Below, one piece after another: positions 25,194-37,400 of a stretch of DNA of 64,000 nt. The notes beneath the pieces were generated by a model. The model had not been told where the DNA came from. It made no database searches and saw only the letters and a list, made by a program, of their open reading frames with translations. Numbering within the stretch: the first letter of the stretch is position 1; each line of letters begins with the position of its first letter. Made by a program: the position numbers and the translations under genes. Source of the DNA: Artocarpus heterophyllus (taxonomy: Eukaryota; Streptophyta; Magnoliopsida; Rosales; Moraceae); contig CM046341.1 of NCBI GenBank assembly GCA_025403435.1, positions 1,082,802-1,146,801 on the forward strand, written 5' to 3'.

Positions 25194-25746
25194 ATGCCGT
25201 CTCTGCAAACTGCGCTGCCTCCTGAGCTTGCCAACAATGTCATTAGAGTTAGTAACAAAACTTTTTTGCACTAGGGATTTAAAAATGTGTGCTTTTTTTT
25301 TAGCTTATCTTGTAGTGATGTTTTTAGTTCTGGTACTAATTTGGGACTTTCAGTAAATTTCTGTCGATGTTGAATTGAAGAAAACGCCATTTTTATCTTG
25401 ATAGAGTTGCATAACCTTTTAATTCCTTCTTCTTCACCCCCAAATTTGGAGCTAAATTTTTGAACTAGGAATAAAAATTCACCTTGTTTTGGTTTAATCT
25501 TATATGTGTTGATTTTAGTTTTTGATTAGGTTTGGGGGCTGTGTGTGATTCTTCTGGTACTAATTTGAGAGTTTCATTAGTTTGAAGTTCATTTGGGTGT
25601 TGAAATTCTCTAACTTTGGCTGCCATATTTGGTTATGCAATGTTCTCTGGTTGTAGCTTTATCGTGAGTGCCTTCGAAGAGCTAAGTATATTGGTCACAA
25701 GGTAAAGCCATAACTAGACCTTTTTTTCTTCAAAGTTGTTGTTGTT

Positions 25747-25780
<34 letters not shown>

Positions 25781-26907
25781 GCTTTTAATTTTATGTTCAG
25801 TTATACATTGGGTTACTGTAGTGGCCAGTATTGATGATCTATCTTTACTTTAATAATTATGTATTTTGCAATCCCCGTGATAAACAGAATGCGGAGACAT
25901 CATAATACCCATGAGAAAATTGCTGGATTTTTTTTTTTTAGTTAATCCTAGTAAGACCCAATAATTTAGATGTGGATTAGTGAACACAAAGGACTAAGCT
26001 AGTAGTGTTCCAAGCCTACTGATTTTAGCTCCCATTCTCCATGAAAGATTGTAAAGAAAGTAATATTGAATATTTGGCTCGGGAAATCTCAACAGAAGTT
26101 AATAAAAGTCTGGATTTTTTTTTTATTCCTTTTGGTTTAGAAGTTGGTTGAAGTTTCTGAGATATGTGGAACAGATCGGCAGATGAATAAAAACCAATGG
26201 ACTTGCAAGACTTATTTTTTTTGGGTGGTGGGGCTGTTTCCAGATCCCAAACATTCATGAAAAAGTTTGGTGCTTTTTTTTATTGTTTCTTTTATTCCCT
26301 TTGGTGAAGGAGTTTTAAATTCAAGTAATTTATCTGTTGTTGGAGTTTTTGAGATACGTGGAACATATCAGCGGAAGAAAAACTTGTAGGAATATCTGGT
26401 AGTTTATTGCGGAGCTCCTTTTTTTATTCTCCCTGCTTTTGAGTTTTGAGTTTATGGTGTGGCATTGTATTGGAGTCAACATCAATTGTTGCTTAATGCT
26501 TTTAATCATAATCGAGCAATTTTAGACTAATGGTTGAACTCATGTGCAGCAACATAATACCGAACTAGTTGTCGACATGGTAAGGCAGCAGTTCAAGAGA
26601 CACATGCATGAGACAGATCCAGAGAAGATTCAAAAGTTGAAGGACGAGTAAGTTTGCTTTCCCTAGTCTATCACCAGCCGTGTCTGTGTGTCTATGCATT
26701 GTTATTGTTTTTAAGAGCTAGGAAGCTCATTGCATTCGTTTCTAGAAACATGTGCATGCCTTTTTTGCCTTTCATGCAGTTCTTATTTGATTTTGCTGAC
26801 GTCATGTATTCTATCTTCTAATATGCAGTGCGGCAAGGGGGCTTATAAATCACATGCTATACGAGTCTGAGAATATGTCGGGTCGTAAATTTAGCCAAAG
26901 CACTTGA
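25194..26907 (+). CDS. LYR motif-containing protein (LYRM family, At3g19508-like)
   Basis: Four exons, 25194-25247, 25657-25701, 26550-26647 and 26829-26907, join in frame to a 91-residue protein. The Leu-Tyr-Arg triplet that names the family opens exon 2 (residues 19-21, LYRECLRRAKYIG). It is followed by a basic helix, FKRHMHETDPEKIQKLKDD, and INHMLYESENMSGRK near the C terminus. LYR proteins are small helical mitochondrial accessory or assembly factors that partner with acyl carrier protein and Fe-S or respiratory-complex machinery; the partner of this one cannot be told. The start was chosen because it is the first ATG in frame, about 30 bases after an in-leader AGAAGCTGAG stretch, and gives the expected small size. 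Its 3' end faces the boron transporter, a convergent pair with about 650 bp between stop codons. Confidence 0.88.
25746..25780 (+). repeat. poly-T tract in LYR gene intron 2
   Basis: An uninterrupted run of about 33 T follows (GTT)n just after exon 2. It may be a retroposon tail or simple slippage. Confidence 0.7.
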
Positions 26908-27562
26908 TATTGTTGGAATTTGCCGTCATGAGACTGAGTTAATGTCTGATGGTGTTTTACACCTGAAAAAGATTAATAATCACAACAGTAGCTCTCTTTT
27001 TGACTTCCCATGTTGTGGAAATTTCAGTTATGCTTCATGGAATTTATGATTTTTTTTTCCACCGAGGGTCGTGAAGTTTACAGTTGCTGGTTTATTATTG
27101 CAGTTTTGATCATCCAACTGCTTTTTAGAATATAAGATGTCCAAATCCATACTTTAATTAATCACATACACTCCTGTAGTATAAGATTCCAACTATTTAA
27201 AGATGAAGGCCAACCATTAAAAAGGTCGGAGTTAAAATGCATACTTGTGACTCTTGGTGATTCCAACTATTAAAAAGACTTTCCAAATCCAAAGGATAAT
27301 ATATTCCGCGATGCTTCTATTTCTTTTCATATGAAATTGTTCAGAAACATTATAGGGAGATAGTGTGGCATAAGCGTCCTATCCTCCCAGCAATGTATTT
27401 TTTGAAGATGAAACATTTTACAAAAATCGATAGGAGCAAAAGGGAAGGGCCCATTGCAGACTTCTTGCCTTTTGGTTAAACTTTCCCGCCTAGAAGCAGG
27501 CAGAAAACATTCTGAAAGTGATGCGTAATTTTTCATTCCACATCCCATCAAAGATGTATGTG
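26908..27562. other. convergent 3' flanks of LYR and boron transporter genes
   Basis: No coding region is supported. The 3' UTRs of both neighbours must lie here and may overlap. Confidence 0.45.
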
Positions 27563-30500
27563 CTAACCACTCTTCCCTAGGTTAGATTGTCTTCCTTCTC
27601 CGGTTCTTGGGCTGAATGGCCCCCTTCCTCCCACTCTAGGACTCAGTTCAACTCTCAGTTCGCTTATACGAGGACTATACCCCTTGTCCGAGAGACTTCT
27701 AAATTCCTTCGTTGGTGTTGCTGCAGAGCTCGATATCTTAAGACTGCATATGCGTCTAATCTCACCCCGGCTTCGAGTAATCATGCCATCTAAAATCTCT
27801 CCGTCATCTGCAAACGAAGCTGTTCTGCTGATCTCCCTATCCTGATACGAGAACGCACTAATAGTTTAAACAAGCATGTTATGGTAGTTTATAAATGATA
27901 CAAGTAAAACATAACCTTTTTCCTCCTCCTTTAAGGTTTCTTTTTGTGAAGGACAATTAATGGGAAAAAAAGGGAAAAGAAATGGAAACGACTAGATAGC
28001 TTACTGTAGTTAGGCTGAATGATAGAGCAGGTGCTTCTTCATACTGCGCAGCATCTAAATCTTGAAGATGTGCACCTTTGAAAAACTTGGGTAAAATGTA
28101 TTGTCTCACAGGAACCAGAAGCATGATCATCAATGGGAAAAGAAGCCCAGCAATGGGAACCCATGTAATCCCAAAACAAACAAGCAAGTAAACAGCCTGG
28201 AAGATTGTAAACACCGCAATCGTCTTGAAAGGTACAGTTTCAATGAAAGTGGCATGGCATTCTTCGAGTACTCTGAACAGGAAATGGGTATGGAAATCCA
28301 GTCAATTTCGGTCAAAAGAATTGGACATAGAAAAATGAACATATTTCCAGCACTTGTGCTCTGTGAAGTTATATTAATTTGGCACTTTCCTTGTGGAAAA
28401 ATAATTTCTTGGTATTGCAGTCTCCTTTTAACTACTGTTAACAGTTGGTGTTAATTGCCACTCTTTTCGATATTCTAGGAGTAACTTGCAAAGAAAAAAG
28501 GTTCAGGGATGGAAGTGCTAAACCACAAAAACTTCAGGGGCACAAATACTAAATAAGTAAACCAGAAACGAATAGAACTGTAAATGAAGGGAAACAAAAG
28601 AAAAGAACAAAGAAGTTACTTGTGTCTTCTGCTTGGAGCTGTAAAGAGCAACAGAATCCTTTCCCAGAATTGGTTACCAGGTAAACTTTCTATGGCCATA
28701 AAGGCAAAATAGCCCCAGAGAACTGAAGTTGGGATCTTTTTAATGAATGGCATTGCTGCAACACAACCTCCTACCGTTGCAGCTTGAAGCAAGTTACTCA
28801 GGCGCTGTTCTTTCACCTCAACTGGCAATAAATCATCAATCTCCTTCTCGATATCGAACGTTGTCTCATCAACCAGAGCATCTACATTGCCAGTGCTCGA
28901 AGCCCTTTGAATGGTTGAGTCTTTTAATTCTTTTAGGCCCCCCTGTACTTAAAAAATAAGTTTAGGCAATGTTGTAAAATCATAAGCTTATGCTAACAAA
29001 ATCAAGTCAAGAGTTCCACCATGGCACCATCGTTTTGGATTCTTGTTTAGCTATTTGCTCAATTATGGCACACACCATTTAGTCTTCAAAACAAATATGA
29101 ATAGCAAAGAAAATCACCATACCATTGCCGACGGTTCCTGATAAATAAGTGGGGATTGCATCTGCAGATATGCTTCTTGCATGCTTCCATACACTTGCCC
29201 CAGGGTTGCGTTTGTCCTCATGCATTTCTTTGCGGTTGTTACCAGTCGATTACGGAGCAACTGCGACATAACTAGATATCAATCATGGGAAAGAAGAAAA
29301 AGAAAGAGCAAATTGGTGCATCCCTCCAACTCAAATTTTTCCCCTCCGTTGGAAAGTTAGGAAATCAGTTTAGGGTATTTTAGTACTAATAGCTTGTGTT
29401 TTAAATTCAAATAAATCCGAATATAGGAACTTTGTTAGACATTCGGATAAGGGGTGTTAGTTTGGTTTTTTTTGTTCTTAATTTTTAGAGAGGTTAAGAT
29501 TATTCAGGAAAATCTCTATCTCCTACTGTCTATTTAACTCATGTAAGTCTGATGAATAGAATATTGAAAAGAAGATTTTTTCTCTCTTTCCTATTCCTTA
29601 TTTGCAATAAGGTATCAGAGCGTCGGCTTTGATTGGTCATGGTGAAGACAGCCATGTCAGGGAAAAATAGAAGTTCGTCCAATTCATCTTCCACAGATGG
29701 AACCGGCAGTAGCCATACAACCACTGGTGTCAAGTTTCTGTCCTCTTCAACCAACAATTCTATTCAACTGACAGCACACAAGTTGAACGGAAAAAATTAA
29801 CTCGAGTGGGCTCAAACTATGAAGCTCGTGATCGACGGAAAAGGCAAACTTGGTCACTTGACTACTGAGACGAAAAAACCAACAGAAGATGACTCTACAT
29901 TTGCATCTTGGAGATTGGAAAACTCCATGGTTATTGCATGGCTCGCCAATTCTATGGAGCCTACAATAGGAGAACCCTTTCTGTTCTTACCAACAACCAA
30001 GGAGGTGTGGGATGCAGTAAAAAAAAAAAAAAAAAAAAGAAAAACCTATTCAAGCTTGGAGAATTCATCCTAGATTTTAGCCCTGAAGGCTCAACAATGG
30101 CAAAATAAACAGGGAGATTGAAACCTCACCGCATACTACAACAAGATGCTAACGATGTGGCAAGAACTTGATCTTTGCTATGACGATAAGTTGGACTGCC
30201 CTACCGATAGTGCAAGACACCTTAAGAGGGAAGAGAATGACAGTCTACATGTTCCTTGCTGGCGTTAATCGAGAATTAGATGAAGTCAGGGACTTATCTT
30301 GGGTTGTAAGCCTCTTCTCAATATGCGAGAAGTTTTCTCTAAAGTGAGAAGGGAAGAAGCTCGACATAATATAATGATGAAACAAACTCCCACCCCGAGC
30401 CAGGACACTGAAAATTCAGCCTTATTCTCTAGAGGACCAGAAGCATATGGAGAGAGGAAAAATTCAAAAAAAAACCTAGTGTGATCACTATAAGAGACCA

Positions 30501-33500
30501 TGGTATACTCGGGAAACGTGTTGGAAAATACACGAGAAACCAGCGAACTTCAAACCAAAGAAAGGAAAAGGCAGAGCACTCCAAGTTTCTGGTGAAGTTC
30601 AAGACCAACAACACATTCCAGAAGGGCTTCCATTCACAAAGGAACAAATAGACAGCCTCATCAAAATCTTCCAATCCTCAAATCAGCCTGTAAATTCCTC
30701 TCCTTCTTGTTCTTTAGCAAAAAGAGGTAATTATCTATCTGCGTGCTTTAGTGTCAATTCTAAAGCCTCTTGGATCATAGACTCTAGCGCAACAAACCAC
30801 ATGACTGGGTCTACACAATTGTTTGTCTCAAACAATCTGTGTGCAGGGAACCAAAAAATAAAAATAGCAGATGGTTCACTCACTGCTATAGCTGGGAAAG
30901 GTTCAATAATTATTTCTCCCTATATCACTATTTATGATGTCCTCCATGTCCCTAAATTGTCATGCAATCTCTTGTATATAAGTAAACTGACTCATGATCT
31001 CAAGTGTCGAGGCTCATTTTTCTCCATTTCATTGTGAGTCTTAGGATTTGATCTTAGGGAAGATGATTGGTAGTACTCATCAACGAGCTGGCCTATGTTA
31101 CTTCAAAGATGGAATCAACCTAGGAAGACAAGTTCCAAACTCTTGTTTCAATTCTATTTCTGTTTCTGATGAAAATATTATGTTATGGCATTTTAGATCA
31201 GGACATCCAAGTTTTCCATGTTTAAAGTTTTTGTTCCCAAGTCAATTTATCAATAAAAGTCCATCTTCATTTAAATGTGAGACATGTGAATTGGCAAAAC
31301 ATCACCGCACTTCTTTTCTTCCATAACCATATAAAGCATTTGAACCATTTTCAGTTATTCATAGTGACATTTGGGGGTCCTCTCGTGTTGATATAGTGAC
31401 AGGAAAAGATGGTTTATAACATTTATTGATGACCACACAAGGGTTGCTTGGGTGTTTTTATTGAAAGACAAATTAGATGCTAAACAAGCTTTCATCAATT
31501 TTCGTAACACGATAAAAACACAATTCAGAGCAACTCTCGAAGTCTTTCAAAGTGATAAAGCAAGAGAATATTTTACAAAATTCTGGGGAAATATTTTGTA
31601 GAAAATGACATTGTGCATCAAAGCTCATGTGTTGATACACCTCAACAAAATAGAGCGGTCGAGAAGAAAAATAAGCATCTTCTTGAAGTTGCTAGAGCCT
31701 TGATATTTTCTGCTAGGGTACCTAATTTCTTGTGGGATGAAGCTTTTCTTGCAGCCGCTTTTTTAATTAACCGAATGCCATCAAGAGTCTTAAAGTTTCA
31801 AATAACAATTAATGTTTTCAAAAAAATTTTCCCCTCATGTCGGTTAATAACTGATATCCCCCTTAAGATATTTGGTTGTACTATGTCTGTTCACATTCAC
31901 AATCATGATCGAGGTAAACTTGAACCTAGAGCTAGAAAATGTCTTTGTGGGATATTCCTCAACTTTAAAAGGGTATAGATGCTTTGATCCAAGTACGTGA
32001 AAATTTTATAGATGGGATATTTTTTGAAAGTCAAAAATTTTTAAGGCTCATGTTCAGGAGAGATTGGAAAAGAAGATGACAGATTTGATAATATTTTTCA
32101 AATTGAACATACAGACTTGGACTCCACAGAGTCCATTCAAACAAACTTGGACTCCTCGGAGTCATTCCATCTCCGTCAGTGGGACCCTCCACCACTAACA
32201 AATTGCTTCAAAGTAGTAGTGGCCAAAGCAGCGGCCACGAAAGAGATGAAATACCACAAAACCGAGAGTTGTGCCTGCACCTAATGCAACTGACAGAGAG
32301 CTGCAGGATGGCCAAGAACCTTCAGCAAATGCTGACCGAATACCTGTCACACTCTTAGAAAAGAAATTGAAAATGAACCTGGAAATAAAACTTTAAAAAA
32401 TGGAAACTTGGAAGAGACTATATCAAGATTGCCATTACACGACAGTTTTGGAATAGAGATATGTGTGAAACCAAGTGAAAAAGAAGGGGAACTGCGTGTC
32501 TTCTCAAGGAAAAAAATACTTTCTAGAGAAAAAAGGCCTCTCATTGAAGCAAGGCCAAAGTCCAACCTTGGAAAGAATCCAATCTCGTCCAAGTCGTCAG
32601 GTAAACCTTCTTCTGCTTCAAATAATTCTTTAGAGATTCCAATTGCTCATAGGAAAGGAACTCGGTCATGTACCAAACATGTCATTTCCAAGCATGGTTT
32701 AAAAAGGCGTTCGAGGCGTACGCCTCGAGGCTCGCCTCAGTTTGAGGCGCTTGATCAGCGCTTCAAGGCTTAAGCCTTGAATGGCTTGAACAAGGCTTAC
32801 GCCTTTTTTCATTGAGGCGTGCGCCTTAAGGCGTTTTTGCCTCAAGGCTTATGAGGCATGAGCCTCAAATTGAAGGCTATTTTGAACCGGTTTTCAATCC
32901 AATCTTTTTTTTTCCCTTTCAAAAAAAGTCAACCCAATATCAAAATCGGGCTTTAATCAGATAAAAATATGCAAATAGATATTTAAACCCTAAGTCTACC
33001 ATCTTCTTCGACACTTCTTCATCATCTGCCCCCTTCTTCATCATCGACCCTTTCTTGATCATCAACCCCTGCAACTTTCAAGCCCACTGCCCTATGAGCA
33101 GTGACTAGAACGACGGCCCACCGACAGCAGCCACCTCCAGATTTTGACCTCCTCAGCCCTCACTCCTTATGTTTTTTTTCCCCCTTTTTCTTTTATTTTC
33201 TACCGTAGGTTGGGTTTTTTTTTTTCTTTTTTCCCCTCTTATAGCTGTTGTAGTAATGTATATTTTATAGAAGTAGGTGTTATACAAAAGTTATAATGTT
33301 ATATAAAATGAAAGTTATATAAAGAGTGCAGTATGTGATTTTTATTCATTTAGATCTATAATTATTTCATTTTCTCAACAAAAAAAAAAGGTTATCTTAT
33401 GTGCTGTAAAAGCCATATAATTATAACCATATTAGAAGAACAGTAGCATACATATTATATTGTATGTGTTTTATGCACTATCTTATTGTGTCTTATGGTT

Positions 33501-36500
33501 TTGTGATGAACTAAGTGTGTGTTTTATGGCATGTTTATGAATTTTATTCAACTTTCTGAATTTTTTTATTTTGCATTCGAGGCTTACGCCTCAATCCACC
33601 TCGAGTCTTACGCCTCGAGTCAATTAGACAAAATGCCTCGGTTTCCGTTTTTGCCTTTTAAAACCTTGTTTCCAAGTATGTCTCTTTGGAAAAATTGTCG
33701 CCTTCATTTCATGCTTTCACCTCACAGCTGTCTAGTATAAAAATGTGCAAGATGCTCTAAAAGTTTATGAGTGGAGAGAAGCGATCTTGGAAGAAATGAA
33801 GGCCCTTGACAAAAATAAAACATAGGAGATTGTAGATGCGCCTAAGGGAAAGAGGACTGTGGGATGCAAATGGATTTTTACAATCAAATACAACTCGGAT
33901 GGGACCTTAGAAAGATACAAGGCTCCGTTTGTAGCCAAAGGGTTTACACAAACCTATTGCATTGACTACTCGAGACATTTGCACCAATGGCAAAACTCAA
34001 CACTGTAAGAGTCCTCTCAATTGTTGCAAACCTAGACTGGCCACCGTAACAATTAGACATCAGGAATGCATTCCTGAATGGAGATCTTGAAGAGGAAGTT
34101 TATATGGAGGCTCCACCTGGCTTTGATACCAGGTATGGTTCTAAAGCGTGCAAATTAAAAACATCCTCTTACGGTCTCAAACAATTGCCTAGAGCATGGT
34201 TTGAGAAATTTACACAATCTGTAAAGAAGCAAGGATACTTTCAGGGACAAACTGACTACACACTCTTTGTAAAGTTCTCATCACCAAGGAAAGTCGTTGT
34301 TTTGATCGTCTACGTAGATGACATCATACTAACTGGAGGTGACGCCACTGAAATGTAGAGATTGAAGAAAAGCCTACCGAATTTAAAGTTAAAGACTTGG
34401 ATGCAGCGAAGGAATACAAACAATTCATTATCCCCTAATTGGTGCATCCATGGAGAAACAATTGATCATCTCTTCTTACATTGCCCTTTCGCTTTCGACA
34501 TTTGGTGTAGGCTTCTCCGCGAGTTTGGTCTTCTGTTGGTTACTCTAGTCTGTTCTCAATAACGTCATGAAAAACATTTCAATTTATTTATCTCTTATTT
34601 TACATATAATGGATTTGCCTGGACCAATACATGATTTTCTTTTAGTCTTTCTGGGATTAGGTCTTATCTTAGAAGGTATAGGAGTAGTATTACTTACTAA
34701 CCCAATTTAAATTTGAAATAAGAGGTTTCATCATATTTTAACATATATAACGAAGCGATACTCTGGGTTCTCACAAAAGAGAATCCTTTTTTCAGTACCC
34801 ACTTGTTATTAGTTAATAATCCTAGCAATTGCGTCCTTCTTTTCCTCCCACCCTAAAAGAAAAACGGTAATTAATTACTAGTTGCAAGGACTTAATTTTG
34901 GTTTCATTGTTTCCTAGGCTAAATAGGAAACTCATGATTCTGTGGAATTCCGCAGTTCTGGGGAGAGAAACCGCAGAATTTTTTATGAACAAGAGATAAC
35001 CAGCAAGGGTACCCGGGATAAAGATTAGATATTGGATAGCTCTATGGATACACCATGATAAAGATTTCTGTAATTTTCTATTTTCTGATTTAGTTAGAAG
35101 TTGGACCCCATTTTACAGTCCAACTTCTGACCTTGAAGAGGGAACCTCTACCTCTTTTCTTTGTACTTTCTTCTTATTGATCTAAAGTTTCTTGTTTCAA
35201 AAAAAAATATATATATATTGCAAGAGAGCAAATGAATCATATAGGAGAAATAGGGGTGGGATGAATTGCTTGCCATAGTAAGTTGATGCTTTGTACCTGG
35301 TGCTTAAGAGTTGCTAGACTTTTGGTATGCATGGGGGACTGTGGAATTACGCCATTAGATGGTGGAATCCCAAGGAGTCCACATATTATGACCTGTCACA
35401 CAAGGAAAAACCTCTGAAATTCAGGTCACAAGAATTCTATACGCGCCACCATAATATGAATATCTAGGAAGGTCGGGAAAAAATCAATTAAAAGAGGAGG
35501 GAACGGTATCCGAGGCTGCTTACCATGAATCCCAGAAGAAGTAAATCATAATGGTAGGAAGGTGGTTTTTTGAGGTTGAATTCTTGCTGTTGAGCAAGTT
35601 GAGAAGCTACACTGTGGTCAAAATAGTACAGCACTGCAATCATTGTCGCCGGAATGAAAGCTCCGATAATATACAGAACCGGCACGTTTAGCATGTCCTG
35701 TAGTTTTGGAGAGAAAAGCCATGAGGAATTTCCTAAAGTCTGAGCTAAAACCTTTTTTTTATTTATTTTATTTTTAAAGAAAATATAAAAGCAAATGACA
35801 TAGCCATGCCTTAATGACAGTCCAATTCTCGTAAGCACCAGGTGACCATGGATTAGGACTGAAAAGGCGCCTTGGGATTCCTTCAGGAACACTTCTCCCA
35901 GGAATATAGGAAACGGCTGTCCACACCAAAACCATCAAAGGCACGCCATAATCTGCTATGAAGCCTCTCAACCAACCTGTGACCAACCAAGACTTTTTAA
36001 GTTCCAAGTTGTTTTCATAATATCTACACATATAACTGTAAGTACTGTGAAAATGAAATTAAACATACTTACCAGACCCATATCGCCAATACCTTGCTTT
36101 TCTGCTTCTCAAAGCAGTAAGTAAAAGACCAAACGACAGAACCAAAGCAAACATCCCATTTGCAAATCTCCATGGGGGTTGGAACTCGATAGCTTTTGTG
36201 TTGTCTCTTTCAGGTATGTGAAATTCATCAACAAGTCCCTAGAAAAATCATTTCATAATCAGAACTACAAATAAAGAAGTAAGAAGCAAATTTCATGAGT
36301 TGTTTTTCAATGAATCACAAAAATGGCTAAAAAGAGAAGGAAATCAAAATACTTTGATTGCTTCCTGCATGAAGAGCATTGCGATTAGAAAGCCAAATAG
36401 CTCTCCTACAAGACGAGTGAACCTGTTTATTATTGAGCAAGCCCCTAATATAGCCAGCAAGAAGAGCAATATAGCGGTCCACACGCATACCCTACACATC

Positions 36501-37331
36501 AAACATAGACACTTCATAAAGGAGTTTCAAACTCCAAATAAGCATTCAGAAAAGTTTCACACTAATGTGAAAAATACCATCCTGTCCAGGCTAAAAAGAG
36601 CTCTGATCCCAAATCTGGTCTGTTCTTAGCAAAGTTGAACATGAATGTGTACATAATCACAGTTGGCTCTGCGACTCCGAGTATTAACAAAGGCTGACCT
36701 CCTATGATCGAGTGTATAATTCCACATAATGCAGTAGAGGCTAATGTTTGTACTGCCGTCAGAACCCCCTCTATCAACAAAACAAGAACAAGTCTTATTT
36801 GTAAATGTCAACCATCCAATAGAAATCACGCAGAATTCAATAGACAGAAGAAATGGAAAACACAATCCAAAGAGAGGAGAATATTACCAGTATTTCTGTC
36901 CAATTGTTCTCCAAACGAAATCACTGGAATTGCTGATGCAAAAAATATGTATGTAGTGGGTGCCAAAATCCTGAAAGAAAGTACAGAAGTGTGACAAAGG
37001 TAAACAAAGTAGACCAATAGCCAAACAAGTACAATTAAATACAAACTGCTCGACGACTCTACTTTTAATTATCCATCAATATTTCCATAAATACAAACTC
37101 TCGATATTCTTGTCAATACAGAAATTGTCATCCTTACCAGTGGCGAAGCTGACGCCGTCCATTATCACCGCTACATTTCTATCAGTGACTCTTTTTTATG
37201 GTAAAAACGTATATAAGAATTATATACCTGAAACCTGCTCTGAAGCCACCAGTCCAGTCTTGTTTGTAACACATCAACCGCCCTCGAAGATCATTCTTGA
37301 TCCCTTGAAACGGCACAAACATCTCTTCCAT
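27563..37331 (-). CDS. boron (borate) transporter, BOR1 type
   Basis: Twelve minus-strand exons: 37331-37228, 36970-36888, 36770-36578, 36491-36353, 36238-36073, 35976-35810, 35697-35524, 35392-35297, 29260-29123, 28942-28620, 28272-28005 and 27841-27563. They give 709 residues, near the usual ~700. The protein belongs to the SLC4-like family and exports borate across the plasma membrane, loading boron into the xylem in the BOR1 clade. Family blocks include [48 protein letters not shown] and [19 protein letters not shown]. Tyr398 (VYGSM) and Tyr405 (AYLQM) sit at the numbers recalled for AtBOR1 endocytic tyrosine signals, and Lys590/593 lie near its ubiquitination lysine. The frame is open throughout. 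Two oddities are a GC donor after exon 6 and a 6036-bp intron 8 filled with nested TEs. The BOR1/2/3 clade is likely; the exact orthologue is not decided. Confidence 0.93.
29340..29609 (+). mobile_element. probable 5' LTR of copia element
   Basis: Sequence between the BOR exon flank and the primer binding site has the make-up of a short copia LTR. A candidate TGTTAG start lies at 29455, or the LTR may begin further left. The right edge is set by the primer binding site just after it. No matching 3' LTR is present, so the limits cannot be confirmed. Confidence 0.4.
29611..29621 (+). other. copia primer binding site
   Basis: GGTATCAGAGC matches 11 of the 12 bases of the plant initiator-Met tRNA complementary site used by copia elements (TGGTATCAGAGC). 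Confidence 0.7.
29640..34436 (+). pseudogene. Ty1/copia retrotransposon gag-pol, decayed and truncated
   Basis: Plus-strand remnants in normal copia order, opposite to the host gene. The gag region is at about 29640-30110 ([14 protein letters not shown], broken by an in-frame TAA near 29797). A protease-like [10 protein letters not shown] is near 30785. The GAG-pre-integrase block at about 31180-31330 has [10 protein letters not shown] and [10 protein letters not shown]. Integrase core pieces lie at about 31330-31980 ([20 protein letters not shown]). Reverse transcriptase is at about 33800-34370 with [14 protein letters not shown] and the YVDD box (near 34313). Several stops and frameshifts interrupt it. 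It is split by a hAT-like element at 32693-33668 and ends abruptly after the RT domain, with no RNase H and no 3' LTR. Confidence 0.85.
32693..33668. mobile_element. hAT-like non-autonomous element, 976 bp, 8-bp target duplication
   Basis: Flanked by a perfect 8-bp direct repeat TTTCCAAG (32685-32692 and 33669-33676), the mark of hAT elements. The ends are CATGGTTTAAAAAGGCG and, read inward from the right, CAAGGTTTTAAAAGGCA. Both subterminal regions are packed with short palindromes around AGGCGTACGCCT and GGCTTACGCCTC, likely transposase-binding repeats. There is no transposase frame. The copia reading frame resumes after it at the same codon, so the insertion postdates the copia insertion. 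Confidence 0.8.
34437..34562 (+). mobile_element. LINE reverse transcriptase fragment (zf-RVT region)
   Basis: An open stretch contains [17 protein letters not shown] and then REFGL, the His/Cys signature found near the C terminus of plant LINE polyproteins. It joins directly to the truncated copia RT, marking a breakpoint near 34436, and ends in a stop at 34560-34562. Confidence 0.7.
34590..34711 (+). pseudogene. plastid ndhG fragment in nuclear DNA (NUPT)
   Basis: From the ATG at 34609 the frame reads [16 protein letters not shown] and then [15 protein letters not shown] before a TAA at 34708-34710. This is the N terminus of the plastid NADH dehydrogenase-like subunit 6 (ndhG). Only about the first 33 codons are present out of roughly 176, and the frame ends exactly where the similarity stops. 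It lies inside LINE and copia debris in an intron, so this is transferred organelle DNA and not a gene. Flanking sequence at about 34712-34900 may be further plastid DNA but I could not place it. Confidence 0.75.
34712..35084. other. unassigned insert within BOR intron
   Basis: Lies between the ndhG scrap and the LINE 3' end. No gene is seen; it may include more organelle DNA. Confidence 0.3.
35085..35215 (+). mobile_element. LINE 3' end with A-rich tail
   Basis: The segment from GTTGGACCCCATTTTACAG through GGTTCTTG-like TTTCTTGTTTCAAAAAAAAA has the layout of a plant LINE 3' UTR plus tail. It resembles the sequence at 1-125. It is followed by (TA)n and then native intron near exon 8. Confidence 0.55.
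35808..35810 (-). other. GC splice donor in BOR intron 6
   Basis: On the minus strand the codons GTC ATT AAG are followed by GCATGG where a GT would be expected. The next exon starts after CAG at 35698-35700 with GACATGCTAAAC, and the frame and family alignment (TVIK then DMLNVP) are exact. So intron 6 is a GC-AG intron. Confidence 0.8.
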
Positions 37332-37400
37332 GATTGTGTCTCCCTCCCTCAGTCTCTCTTAAATGCTTAACCACTAATAAGTCGTACCAAAAGAAGCAGC

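Larger units (their letters stand above)
29261..35296 (-). other. BOR intron 8 enlarged by nested insertions (6036 bp)
   Basis: The intron between LKHQ and LLRNRL codons has normal borders (GTACAA donor at 35296, CAG acceptor at 29263-29261). It contains, in order on the plus strand, a decayed copia element, a hAT-like element inside it, a LINE piece, plastid-derived DNA and a LINE 3' end. Other introns of this gene are about 75-320 bp. The flanking exons stay in frame, so splicing across 6 kb must still work for the gene to function. Confidence 0.85.

Noticed and set aside
30801..31978. Open pieces at 30801-31037, 31048-31326 and 31613-31978 as separate genes
   Set aside because: They are broken parts of one copia polyprotein (protease, GAG-pre-integrase, integrase), not host genes.
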